In this document: positions 1 to 10,370 of the stretch, one piece after another | Layout: every line of letters starts with the position of its first letter | How positions within the stretch are numbered: position 1 is the first letter of the stretch | Source of the DNA: Pagrus major | Lineage: Eukaryota; Chordata; Actinopteri; Spariformes; Sparidae | NCBI RefSeq assembly: GCF_040436345.1 | Contig: NC_133230.1 | Location: 29,508,551-29,572,550, forward strand | Length of the DNA stretch: 64,000 bases | Reading direction: 5' to 3' | Translations under genes and position numbers: made by a program | The notes under the pieces: generated by a model | Told to the model about the DNA's origin: nothing | The model's database searches: none | What the model saw: the letters and a program-made list of their open reading frames with translations, nothing else

Positions 1-264
1 TGTACCTTTAACATAGTGAATCTTCGTACTACATACCTGTGTGCGTGAATGGCAGTGTTTGCGCCTAGCTGGTTTCTCCTGTTCACTTGTCCACAATAAG
101 CAGCAGGTGCTGGGCTTGGCAAAACTCCCCTCCAAGACTCGCAAACGCCATACATGTGCAGCCTGAGGGACACACAGTAGTGGATTGCAAGTTGGATGTG
201 TATCCAGTTTGCGCTGTATTAAGACATGGGACAGTGTTGCAGCGAAAACTGGTGAAATACTCAC

Positions 265-403
265 TGTGATGAGAGCTGAGGAGATAGTTCATTGAGCGGA
301 CACAGGAAAATGTGACGGCTCCGGGATGTAGACACACCATTGATGATGATGCTGCTGCTTTTCTGGGTCCTGGCTGACGATGGCCCGCTAGCTTGCTGCT
401 AAC
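265..403 (-). other. Probable second 5' exon of a minus-strand gene running off the left edge
   Basis: Read on the minus strand, a pyrimidine-rich tract ending in CAG lies just before position 403 and a good donor (GTGAGT, 259-264) follows position 265. An ORF starting at 340 stays open through the donor, but its residues match no family I know, so the exon may be 5'UTR. It pairs naturally with the probable first exon near 1,281-1,400 on the same strand. In vertebrates SMIM12, which has noncoding 5' exons, neighbours the GJB/GJA4 connexin cluster and would be one candidate. That is inference from remembered gene order only. Confidence 0.35.
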
Positions 404-1280
404 CTGCGGTGTAAAGGAAAATCTGTTGATTATTCTCAGCTATGTCACCTCAAACTAGTAGCTCCTAGTTACTCCTATTGCTGCGTACTTCTAATGAGAA
501 AGTGACACAAATGTAACCATTAGCTAAAGTGTAACTAAAAGTATGTCACATATTGTAAATCTACATAACGGAACAACATAAGACAACGTTATATTCTACC
601 TGATTTCACATGGTAAGTCGTGTGTCCACTTGAAAATAACGGGACGTATCAGAGCTAAGGTGGTCAGCTAGCTAAACTGCATCCCTGACCAGGAATCTGA
701 TTTTACACCCAGATTGCCGACAGTAATTAATATACAATTAACGGTTAAGCCCGACGTGCAAACTGTTAAAAGCTATATATTTGGCCAGCTATTTTTTATT
801 TATTTATTGCCCATACAGAAGGATGTTAATGTAACTATGTTCAGGAGCGACCCGCTTGGTTGTTAACGCTAGCTAGAGCGATTTTCTAACATTTGCTAAA
901 TCACCCGAAAGCCAGCTAGCTTAACGTTCACGTTCGCTGTGTCTAAATGCACATGAATCCACGTATATACAACACAGGTTATCACCCGGTTCAAGACTAA
1001 ATGTTAGCACCTGATTTAGAAACTACCTCACTTGACTAACCTACAACACCATCTGTCATTACAGGCTGTCTACGCCGCCAGCCAGGTCATGTAAAAACAG
1101 GTCAACGACCATGTACACAGCAAGCTAACACTCCCAGGCTAACAAGAGCGTTCGCCGGTTATTATAACGGCCAAATGACAGCGGCTACAGTGGCCTTGTT
1201 CCCTCATGCAACATTAGCTACACACTAACTACAGCTGTCGCATCAAAGTCAAACCACACACGACTGAAGAAGCTACTTAC

Positions 1281-1400
1281 AAAACGCAGTAGTTTCGCGA
1301 AAATATCCAGACGCTTCTAATGACACAGAAGGGTCTGCGAAGGAGACATGTTGAACACGGATGTCGAGTGGGAGACACTTAGCAGAGACACTTCCGGCCG
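1281..1400 (-). other. Probable first (5'UTR) exon of the same minus-strand gene
   Basis: On the minus strand a donor GTAAGT (1275-1280) follows a short GC-richer segment that begins close to an ETS-type motif. The only ATG in it opens a very short frame (about 10 codons), so it looks untranslated or like a small upstream ORF. The transcription start is not visible exactly; about 1,400 is a guess. Confidence 0.35.
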
Positions 1401-1500
1401 CAAGCTTTTCAGAATAAAACAGATTAAAAAATACACATTGCCCTGTTTTAAAAAATCAGGACGTTTTTGTTTGGAAACAACTCCTCTACACTTCCGGTAT
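1385..1500 (-). promoter_or_regulatory. Probable ETS-type housekeeping promoter
   Basis: Two copies of ACTTCCGG lie about 100 bases apart (1390-1397 and 1490-1497). On the minus strand they read CCGGAAGT, the classic ETS/GABPA site found at TATA-less housekeeping promoters, often at the start site. They sit immediately upstream of the probable first exon, which has a good splice donor. No TATA box is visible. Confidence 0.4.
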
Positions 1501-1999
1501 TCTTAAGCCTGCCCCTGTTAGTTTGACTAATTAAAAAAATCACTGTAACGATGGCTTAAACATTAGCTGAGCACACTGGGCTTTTTTTTTACTAAACATT
1601 ATGTTGCTTTATTTAATAAAAGTTCAGTTTCAAGTACTTGCAGCAGATTTAGTATACTGTATGATGTATAAGTCTGAAAGCATGCAGGTAGTTGTAGCTG
1701 TATTATAGGCAGATGTTGAAGTCATTGCTGCCATCTACTGTTTGCACACAGAGTAAATCTACCAAGATGTAGCTGCATTGTACAGTGGTGCTTGAAAGTT
1801 TGTAAACCCTTTAGGATTTTCTATATTTCTGAATAAATATGACCTAAAACAACATCAGATTTTCACGCATGTACTAAAAGTAGATAAAGAGAACCCAATT
1901 AAACAAATGAGACAAAAATATTATACTTGGTCATTTATTTATTGAAGAAAATGATCCAATATTACATATCTGGGAGTGGCAAAAGTATGCGAACCTTTG

Positions 2000-2843
2000 T
2001 TGATGAAGGTTCTCAGTCATCTAGGTCATGGTAAATCTAGGTGCTGTATCAGGCAACTGTTTCAGTTTGTTGAAGACGTTTCACCTCTCATCCAAGAGGC
2101 TTCTTCAGTTCTAACTAACTGGAGAGGAGTTTGCAGTCTTTTAACCTCTGTGTGGGAGTGTCCTTACAGAGTCGTTAAGGACACGTGTGAGCTCTGAGTT
2201 TCAGAGTTGTTACGGCCACTTGTGGGTTGTTGACCCAACCGGCCTTCATGTGGGTTGCTAGGGCTAGGTGAGCCCAGGTGTGAATGGTTGTTAAGCTGTG
2301 TGGGGAGAGAACTCAGTACTGCATTGTAGGTGGGTGATAAGTAATGTCGTAGGCCACCTCCTCTGTTCAAAGACGGCTGTTCCAGTTTGACATAGATGGA
2401 TTATTTTACTCCTCTTTCAAACCATCTGTCTTCTCTGAACAAGATGTTTACATTGTTGTCCTCAAAGGAATGTTTTTTCTCCTTCAGATGTCAGTGGACA
2501 GCAGAGTCTTGACCTGAGGAGTTGGCCCTCCTGTGTTGTGCCATTTGTTTATGGAGAGGTTGTTTTGTCTCCCCAATGTACAAATCTGTGCAGTCCTGGC
2601 TGCACTGAACAGCAAAAACTACATTACTCTGTTTATGCCTGGGTGTTTTGTCCTTAGGAAGTTTCTGCCAACACACTGAGGCAGAAACTTGTCCATCCTA
2701 GAGAAGAACACACCCACACAGAGTTTAAAAGCCAGCCAACTCCTCTCCAGTTAGTTAGAACTGAAGAAGCCTCCTAGATGAGAGGTGAAACGTCTTCAAG
2801 AAACTGAAACAAGTCCAGTTGCCTACGATACAGCACCTAGATT
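2000..2843 (-). mobile_element. Penelope-like retroelement fragment nested in the Tc1 copy
   Basis: The Tc1 sequence is interrupted here. The break is flanked by a 14-base direct repeat with one mismatch (TATGYGAACCTTTG, 1986-1999 and 2844-2857), which I read as a target-site duplication. The inserted DNA starts and ends with an inverted repeat of about 100 bases (about 2031-2131 against 2737-2843) and encodes a GIY-YIG endonuclease remnant on the minus strand. Penelope-like elements carry a C-terminal GIY-YIG domain and often have inverted LTR-like ends. The reverse transcriptase part is absent. Confidence 0.75.
2164..2676 (-). pseudogene. GIY-YIG endonuclease domain remnant of a Penelope-like element
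   Basis: The minus-strand reading starts at 2676. It contains NVVFAVQCSQDCTDLYIGET, which has the GIY-YIG-type core (Y..YIGET), followed by a conserved arginine/histidine stretch (KQMAQHRR). It continues in frame-shifted pieces through FEDNNVNIL, REDRWFERGVK, then a stop, then SIYVKLEQPSLNRGGGLRHYLS and on to a last stop near 2164. This order is the familiar C-terminal end of fish Penelope-type polyproteins. The internal stop after GVK and the loss of all upstream domains make it nonfunctional. Confidence 0.75.
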
Positions 2844-2860
2844 TATGTGAACCTTTGCTT

Positions 2861-3760
2861 TCAGTATCTGGTGTGACCCCCTTGTGCAGCAATAACTGCA
2901 ACTAAACATTTCCGGTAACTGTTGGTTAGTCCTGCACATCGGCTTGGAGGATTTTTAGCCCATTCCTCTGTACAGAAAAGCTTCAACTCTGGGATGTTGG
3001 TGGGTTTCCTCACATGAACTGCTCGCTTCAGGTCCATCCACAACATTTTGATTGGATTAAGGTCAGGACTATGACTTGGCCATTCCAAAACATTAACTTT
3101 ATTCTTCTTTAACCGTTCTTTGATAGAACGACTCGTGTGCTTAGGCTCGTGGTCCTGCTGCATGACCCATATTCTCTTGAGATTCAGCGCATTGACAGAT
3201 GTCCTGACATTTTCCTTTAGAATTTGCTGGTATAATTCAGAATTCATTGTTCCATCAATGATGGCAAGCCGTCCTGGCCCAGATGCAGCAAAACAGGCCC
3301 AAACCATGATACTACCACCACCATGTTTTTACAGATGGGATAAGGTTCTTATGCTGGAATGCAATGTTTTCCTTTCTCCAAACATAACGCTTCTCATTTA
3401 AACCAAAAAGTTATATTTTGGTCTCATCCGTCCACAAAGCATTTTTCCAATAGCCTTCTGGCTTGTCCAAGTGATCTTTAGCAAACTCCAGACGGGCAGC
3501 AATGTTCTTTTTGGAGAGCAGTGGCTTTCTCCTTGCAACCCTGCCATGCACACCATTGTCGTTCAGTGTTCTCCTGACGGTGGACTCATGAACATTAATA
3601 TTCGCCAATGTGAGAGAGACCTTTAGTTGCTTAGAAGTTACCCTGGGGTCCTTTGTGACCTTGACAACGATTATACGTCTTGCTCCTGGAGTGATCTTTG
3701 TTGGTCGACCACTCCAGGGGAGGGTAACAATGGTCTTGAATTTCCTCCATTTGTACACAA
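2861..3760 (-). pseudogene. Tc1-like transposase, inactivated (DDE third residue changed)
   Basis: Two frames carry the transposase. An N-terminal part (3411-3758) has the helix-turn-helix region and ends at WTDETKI, the first catalytic Asp. A C-terminal part (2861-3307) starts at MVWACF and has MQQDHEPKHTS, the second catalytic Asp. About 100 bases with stops and a frame shift separate them. The usual NPIEMLW motif reads NPIKMLW, so the third acidic residue is Lys (codon 3047-3049). The normal N-terminus is also missing or out of frame. The gene cannot encode an active transposase; intact family members are about 340 residues. Confidence 0.88.
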
Positions 3761-4319
3761 GCTGTCTGACTAGAGATAGTCAAATAGAACAGGGCGCCCA
3801 CTGATTGTCTGATTGTCATCCCATTGATTGAAAACACCTGACTCTAATTTCACCTTGAATCCTAGAAGTTCACATACCACTCACGGATATGTAATATTGA
3901 ATCATTTTCCTCAATACATAAATGGCCAAGTATAATATTTTTGTCTCATTTGTTTAATTGGGTTCTCTTTATCTACTTTTAGGACTTGTGTGAAAATCTG
4001 ATGATGTTTCAGGTCATATTTATGCAGAAATATAGAAAATTCTAAAGGGTTCACAAACTTTCAAGCACCACTGTATGAATGTTGAAGAAACACACAAAAT
4101 GGTACTAAGATCCCAAGTTCCCTTAACTGACTGAATTCCTGCACAGTGTCACTCTCCCTGCTGTGCTCAGATTATAAAAAATAAATAATGTGAGTGAGGG
4201 ATCCAACTTTTAAAGAGCATTTTACTTCACAAATAAAACGCATATGGTATTTTTATGCTTGTTTTTTTCTCAGGTGGGCCATATTGAACCTTGTGGCTGG
4301 CCAATTGTGGCCTGCAGGC

Positions 4320-4930
4320 CCCACTTTGGGCAGTTTTGTTTTAAAGTGAGTGAGTTTTCTGCAGAAATTTGGAGTCATTGGGACCTGAGTCGACTCAAGT
4401 CACTGTTTTGATGACTTAAACCTTGACTCGAAAGAAAATAAAGGACCTGAGACCAGGGGTGGCAAAGTTTAGGATCGATTTGAATGCTAGCACTTTTTTT
4501 CAAATTTAAATAGATATTGTTACAACATCATTATCATTAAATTGTTTGGCCACAATAATTGTGTTGTTAAAATCTGATATCATGGCAGCCCTACTTTACA
4601 CTCGACTTGGACTTGGAAGTTAAAGACTACACATTTGAGGCATCATGTCTCAAGTCAAGTCACAACTTGAGACATGATGCCTCAGATGACTTGTCTGTGT
4701 TCATTTTATGTTTATAGTTTAGTTTAGTTTTATTTATTTATTTTGTCTAGCTGTCAGTATTTTGTTGTGTAAAAGTGATGGATTTTGTTAAAGTTATTTT
4801 TGTCTTTATTTTATTACTTGACTTGCCCTAACTAAGGACTCGACTTGACTTGCCCAGGAAAAAGTGACTTGAGACTTGTTGGAGATCTGGACCAAATGAC
4901 TTGAGTCACACGTCTGGTTTTGAGGAGGAT
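4320..4930. repeat. ACTTGAGACTTGACT-rich interspersed repeat with a perfect hairpin
   Basis: The stretch is dominated by recurring GACTTG/CAAGTC words in both orientations, as in a common non-autonomous DNA element of fish. Near its middle, 4636-4655 and 4665-4684 form a perfect 20-base inverted repeat with a 9-base loop. Exact ends and superfamily cannot be assigned from the sequence. No protein-coding content is seen. Confidence 0.5.
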
Positions 4931-5287
4931 TGCAGCTTTATGTTTCTTTAAGCCTCATTTTTTTTGATGGTTCAGCACAGAAGGCAGTGCTGCTGATGTT
5001 CTTCTAACAAACCTAAAGCTTGATATTTACACTTTGACCTCTACCCCTCAGCCTGCTGGTAGGACAACATTTTCTTCAGTGTTTTAAATCATAATTATAG
5101 GCTTCACCTACAGTACACATTGTTGATTGCTGTGGGGTTACACAGACACAGACTTTCTCTAGTGTTGAGTTAATGAAACTGTTCGATACACTAGGAACAC
5201 ATCGCTCACTGTAAAAACACATTTGCATTAATCATACTCTGTGCAACAACAAAGAGGGTGTGGCATCTCTATTACTCTTTTTCTCCT

Positions 5288-5320
5288 ACACAAACACACA
5301 CACACAGAGAGAGGGAGAGA

Positions 5321-5358
<38 letters not shown>
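5288..5358. repeat. Compound (CA)n(GA)n microsatellite
   Basis: A short CA run (about 5290-5305) passes into about 50 bases of GA with three small interruptions. The ORFs across it encode only Arg-Glu or Ser-Leu repeats and are artefacts. It lies about 330 bases upstream of the probable connexin 5' exon. Confidence 0.95.
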
Positions 5359-5660
5359 CCGCAGGCATTCTGGTTGGCAAGGATGGATTTTCTGCCTCCC
5401 TGCTCGACAGCACATATGTGTCTGTTTCTTTACCTATTCATAAGGTGTTAGGTTACAGGGCTCGTTGGGAGTGTATCCTGCAGACTGACAAGACGGGGCA
5501 CGCAAAGTCTGTGTGTGTGATGACGTAGCAGCTGCTGAATCTGGTTTGGCAGGATTTCTGAGGGAAGGGCGAGAGAGCAGAGACACAGACACAGAGAGGA
5601 AAAGGAGCTGAAAAGTTGAAACTAGTTTTGCCGTCACTATATTTTACTTTGCTGTCGTTG

Positions 5661-5668
5661 TATATAAA
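5661..5668 (+). promoter_or_regulatory. Candidate TATA box of the connexin gene
   Basis: TATATAAA lies about 60 bases upstream of a strong splice donor, which would put a start site near 5,690-5,695 and give a short noncoding first exon. Alternatively the transcript starts further upstream and this motif is fortuitous. Confidence 0.4.
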
Positions 5669-5691
5669 TCTTCTCCGGTTGGTGTGGACAT

Positions 5692-5728
5692 ACCGGGTTT
5701 TGGTGTTTGAGCCGGGTTTCAGCACGAG
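5692..5728 (+). other. Probable noncoding exon 1 of the connexin gene
   Basis: The segment ends in CACGAG followed by a consensus donor GTAAGT (5729-5734). The first downstream plus-strand exon with a matching acceptor is the connexin start exon (acceptor AG at 10744-10745). A short 5'UTR exon separated by a multi-kilobase intron from the coding exon is the standard layout of connexin genes. The 5' end is estimated from the TATA-like box. Confidence 0.45.
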
Positions 5729-6772
5729 GTAAGTTTCCTTTTGTTTGGTTTTGGTGTATCACATGCTTAAAGTCAGGACAGTGAAGAAAAGATAGCCAGC
5801 TGTGTTTCATTTTAACACAGGCTGAGTTACAGTAGTTATTTACCCTAAAACAAGATGGAAACAAGTTGTTATTTATGACAACAAAGGGAAGAACCACCAT
5901 CATTAAACCTGTGAAAAAACAATGGGAGAATGTTTCCTGTTTCTATGACTAAGACACAAACTTCAAGTGTGGAAAGATATTGAGCAATCAACACGAAGAC
6001 ACAGTTCCAAAAAGAAAACTGTGATCTTTATATAAACTGTACATTCAACACATGAACAGAGGCCTCTTGGAATGTAGCCCTCTTTACAGTTAAACATTTC
6101 CACACACTCATGATACATCAGGATGGTATGCAGTTGGGTTTGTGGTGATTTCCTGAAACGAAAACAGTTTCCTGAACATCACAGTATAGTATAGAATATC
6201 TAGTCTAATTTTTGAAAGTGAACCTAATAGTTTGAAATGGTCAGGGCCGCTAGATGGCACTTAATGGACCATGATGGTTAAGAAAAAGCCAATGTCAGAG
6301 GAAGCCCAATTGGCGCAAAACTTTAAAATTCTATTTATCATGATAGAGGCAGTGGCAATGGAGTTAATCCAGAGTTTCAAGTGTTAGCACTGAAAAGTCC
6401 TCGGAGCCGAGCCACTCCTGTTTTCTCAAATCTAAATATTTTACTCTTTCCTAAACAGTGCATGATCCTGCACTGCTCCTGACACCGTACAGGCGTAAGG
6501 ATGGTGGTCCCATATGAATTTTATTTTACTTTATGACCAGTAATGTGGAGGGTACAAAAAGAAAATAGGGCAGTTTATAACTTTAAGTACAATTACAGTG
6601 AGAAAAAACAACCGACAGAATCTATTTTGCAGAAACCCTTTCCTTACATAACTTGTGTCTTTTTTTTGTTAACATTTTCCGCCCTTAACTCCAGGTTTGA
6701 CATTTGACAGCAGTAAATAGGAACATACTAGGCGATGAAATACTAAATTAGATACACACTGGTAAATAAATT

Positions 6773-7040
6773 AAAGGTACAATATGTAAGAATTTTAGTT
6801 TAAATTCTAAATTTAACCAAATTTATCAACAGAATGCCAGGGAGTAACAGTTCTGACGTTATGTCAAAGACATCTATGTACTGTGTTGCAGAGATATCTG
6901 CTCGAGTCAGCATGCTAATCAGTTAGCCTGAAAACCTCCTTATCCCAGCTGTCCATAGCTCCTGTGCTAGCGGTGTAAACAGCAACACTCACACATGCAC
7001 GGCTAGCTGAGCTGCAAAGCTAACAGTAGTTACAGTCATG
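6773..7040. repeat. Interspersed fish repeat beginning AAAGGTACAATATGTAAG
   Basis: The start resembles the widespread fish MITE ends that read AAAGGTGCAATATGTAAG. The body (cagaatgccagg, atatctgctcgagtcagc and so on) looks like the interior of that family. A similar start occurs at 8451-8470. The two may be parts of one copy split by the Tc1-like fragment and later insertions. Confidence 0.5.
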
Positions 7041-7044
7041 AATG

Positions 7045-7870
7045 TGGACAGTCTGTGGCGGTACTTGGCAGCATCGGATGCACGATACATAACGTCCCGT
7101 AGGTGCTCAATGGGATTTAGATCAGGGAAACGAGAGGGCCAGTCAATGGCATCAATGCCTCCTTAATCCGGGAACTGCCTACACACTGTGGCCACATGAG
7201 GCCGGGCATTGGCCTGCACCAGGAGGAACCCAGGGCCCACTGTCTCCAGTGTAAGGTCTGACAATCGCTCTGAGGACTCATCATGGTACCAAACAGAAGT
7301 CAGGGTACCGTTGGCTATGACAAGGAGGTCTGTGTGGCCCTCCAAGGATATACCTCCCCACACCTACTGCCAAACCGGTGATGCTGGATGATATTACAGG
7401 CAGCATATTGTTCACCACAGCGTCTCCAGACTCTTTCATGGCTGTCACATGTGCTCAGCGTGAACCTGTGAAGTGAACAGGCCACCAATGGCAGACTTGC
7501 CAATTCTGGTGTTCTCTCGCGAATGTCAATCAAACTGCACGGTGCTGGGCTGTGAGCACAGGTCCCACTAAAGGACGTCGGGCCCTCATGCCACCCTCAT
7601 GGAGTCTGATTCTGACAGTTCGGTCAGAAACATGCACACCAGTTGCCTGCTGGAGGTCATTTTGTTAGGCTCTGGCAGTGCTCCTTCTGTTCCTCCTGAC
7701 ACAAAGGAGCAGATACCAGTCCTGCTGCTGGTTTGATGCCCTTCTACGGCCCTGTCCAGCTCTCCTCATGTAACGGACAGTCTCCTGGGATCTCCTCCAT
7801 GCTCTTGAGACTGTGCTAGGAGACACAGCAAACAGCTTCTTGCGACCGCACGTATGAATGTGCCATTCAG
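7045..7870 (-). pseudogene. Second Tc1-like transposase fragment, catalytic Asp lost
   Basis: Minus-strand frames give the order expected of a fish Tc1-like transposase. DNA-binding-region remnants (7520-7860) are followed by MWGGISLEGHTDLLVIANGT (7363 downwards), then FLLVQANARPHVA, then SRFPDLNPIEHLRDV near 7,060-7,130. The second catalytic residue, normally Asp in QDNARPH, is Ala here (codon 7211-7213), while the third (Glu in NPIEHL) is kept. Several frame breaks are present. No terminal inverted repeats could be placed, so this is a degraded partial copy inside the connexin 5' intron. Confidence 0.8.
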
Positions 7871-8523
7871 GTACCGCCTCTTGCTACCAGAAGTGACAAG
7901 GACACTAGCAGAACACAAAACTAGACAAGAATCAGCCAGGAAGGATAAGGAGAGAAAAAAAATTGGGTGTTGTCTTGTTTTTGCCTCTCCATTGCACTTG
8001 TTGTCGCTTTCATTTTCACCAAAGCAGGTGAAATTGATTGATTGAGCTCAAAAGAGAACTGTGTGATTAGATTTTGTTTGCAAGGAGAAAGATATATTCG
8101 TTAAACACACACACACAACCAAGTATCTCTGTAACATAAACTCTCAAACCACACACATCTGCCACGAGGTTTATGATTGAAGTTATATTTTAAATGGACA
8201 AATGACAGGAGACCGTTTCATTCATGGTCGTCTTTAGCTCTGCACATATGCCGGTGTCTCCACTGTGTTCGTTCAGCATCAGCAGACAAGCACAAAGCAA
8301 CAAAAGCAGCAGCGGTGATAACACACACACACAGCAGCTGTGTGGACAAAGTGAACAGTGTCCAGGATGGAACATAACAAGAAATAAAGACCTGACAAAA
8401 GACACACAAAAATGTTGCTTCAGGTTTAGCTTCAAATTAGGGTGGAATTAAAGGTGCAATATGTACAAGCGGTAAAGGTTAAATCTACTTTTATTAGCAA
8501 CTTCAACACAACATGTGCGGCCC

Positions 8524-8710
8524 CTGTGTCCAAATGCAGAACGGTACATTTGTTACGCTCGGCAGGTGGAGGTTGTAGGACCCAAAAGCGGACACCAGAA
8601 ACGGGGGATTGATTAGAAGGTATTTTTATTAAACACAAGTGGGAAGCTGGCAGTTGAGGAGGGCTGAGGAGCAGACTGGGAGCTCCGCCAGGGAGACACA
8701 GTCCAAACGT
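8524..8710. repeat. Interspersed repeat fragment (unclassified)
   Basis: The segment starting TGTTACGCTCGGCAGGTGG and containing AGGACCCAAAAGCGGACACC resembles the end of a dispersed fish element, judged from familiarity only. It has no coding sequence, and its boundaries and class are uncertain. Confidence 0.3.
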
Positions 8711-8854
8711 AACAACATTGTAAACATCATCATTAACTTAAAATAGATTAAGGTTATGTGTACATATTTAAGAGTCATTAACAATAAAGGCATTTGTCAT
8801 GGGATACCAGTGTCAGTTACTTTATGTGTAAAAAGAAATCAATAAAACATTAGT

Positions 8855-9616
8855 CAGTGTTGGGCTAGTTACCGTCTTTTTAAAGTAACATATTACATTA
8901 CGGCATTACTGTCTGCATAGAGTAAAAAACATATTTATTACACTACTTTTTAGTTACTTTCCAAAAATGTATCGTATGAAATATATTCATTCATTCATTC
9001 ACTCAACCTTTATTTAAATCTCGAAAAATCTTTGACTGCAAGCCCTTATTTTCAATGTTGTCGAAAGCACAAATAAAAAACAGATTAAGTGCAAACATGT
9101 GAAAACAAACCACAGAGCGAATAAACAGAATGGGTACATAAAGATGATAACAGATAAGAAGCGACAGGTGAAACAGGTTTCAAGGCTTTAAAAAGAAACA
9201 GAAACCAATGGCTGTCACGTCTTACTGTTAAAGGTTCCCACCCAACTTTATGAAAGTTCATCTAATTACAGTAATATATTACTTTTAGTGGTAACGGAGT
9301 AATATAACATGTTACTATTAATATTTCAGTAATATTTTACTACAGTTATGTCACAAAACATGTTACAATCCAGACTTGGATCCTTTGTCTGCCTGCTCAT
9401 CTCTGTGTCCGAGGCCATTCGTTTATTTAAAAAGATCTCGGTTATTTAATTGCTCTATATAGATTATTTGTAACTAAAAAGTAGTTTAATAATGAATTCA
9501 TTACTCTATGCAGACAGTAATATCGTTAATATATTACTCATAATATATTACTTTAAAATGAAGGTATCTAGTAATATGTAATATATTGCATTTTGATAGT
9601 AACTTGCCCAACACTG
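8855..9616. mobile_element. Non-autonomous DNA element (MITE-like) with CAGTGTTGGGC termini
   Basis: The ends are near-perfect inverted repeats: CAGTGTTGGGCTAGTTAC (8855-8872) and GTAACTTGCCCAACACTG (9599-9616), with one mismatch in 18. The internal flanks also mirror each other as AT-rich TAATATATTAC-type sequence. The centre (about 8985-9240) differs in character, beginning with a TCATT run, and may be a nested insertion. No clear target-site duplication was found. The element encodes nothing and lies in the connexin 5' intron. Confidence 0.7.
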
Positions 9617-10074
9617 GTTGTAACACTGCCTACTGATAATAATTAATTAATAATTATGTCCACACTTTACTATTTTGCATTGGCAACATGGGTTTTTGCA
9701 TGAAATGTAAAGCTTCAAAGGTCTAAGGTAGAAGAAGAGCAGTGGAATAATTGCTTTTGTTACTCGAAAGCTGTAGATGATTGTTGGAAATGTCATCTTT
9801 ACATACAGTCTGTCATCTGAAGAAATGACGTGTAACTTAAAAATAGTTGGAGATGGTGCTTTCTTGCTGAGATTTAGATGAGATGGCTGATGAAGTTGGG
9901 GTTCACATAATTTTCTTCAATTAAAAGAAAAATAAATTGATCAGAAATACAGTCTAGACATTACTAATGTGGCAAATGACTATTCCAGCTGGAAATGGCT
10001 GGACATGTTTTATGGAATATCTACACAGGTGTACAAAGGACCGTTTTCCACAACCATCAGGTTTGTGGTACAAT

Positions 10075-10370
10075 GGCACAGAAAAGAAAGAGAAGTGAGA
10101 GGCCCCAGTTGACAGCTGAGCAAGTACATAAGAGTCCCTAGTCTGAGAAACTCACAGGTCGCCATCATGCAGCTTCATTAAATGGTCCCCTTAAAACCCC
10201 AATCTCAACATCAACAGTGAAGACGATGCTGGCCTTCTACGCAGAACAGCAAAGAAAAAGGCATGCCTGATATTGGAAAAAATAAAACGACTTAGGAAGA
10301 CTGGACAAAAGTGTTATGTAGGGAGAAATCTAAGTTTGAGGTGTTTGGATCACATACAGTATTTTCCAAA
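10075..10370 (+). pseudogene. Third decayed Tc1-like transposase fragment
   Basis: Plus-strand frames contain short recognisable pieces in the order expected of Tc1-like transposases: a QLTAEQ-like start, PISTSTVKTML (end of the DNA-binding domain), EKIKRLRKTGQK, and KSKFEVFGSHT near 10,330-10,355. Canonical members read DESKFEIFGSH at that point, the first catalytic Asp region. Stops and frameshifts separate the pieces and the catalytic part downstream is missing. Confidence 0.55.

Larger units (their letters stand above)
1783..4073 (-). mobile_element. Tc1/mariner DNA transposon with long terminal inverted repeats
   Basis: The element is bounded by TA target dinucleotides (1781-1782 and 4074-4075) and both ends begin CAGTGGTGCTTGAAAG. 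The inverted repeats extend about 195 bases (1783-1979 and 3878-4073) with scattered mismatches. A broken transposase gene lies inside on the minus strand. The left part is interrupted by a Penelope-like insertion (about 2000-2843), which explains the 2.3 kb length against the usual 1.4-1.6 kb of fish Tc1 elements. This family is very common in fish genomes. Confidence 0.92.

Noticed and set aside
83..340. 85-codon minus-strand frame near the left edge taken as a whole protein
   Set aside because: A consensus splice donor (259-264) falls inside it and its residues match nothing known. Treated as a probable noncoding or partly coding exon instead.
5228..5528. Frames across the CA/GA microsatellite
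   Set aside because: They encode only repeat-derived Arg-Glu or Ser-Leu runs.
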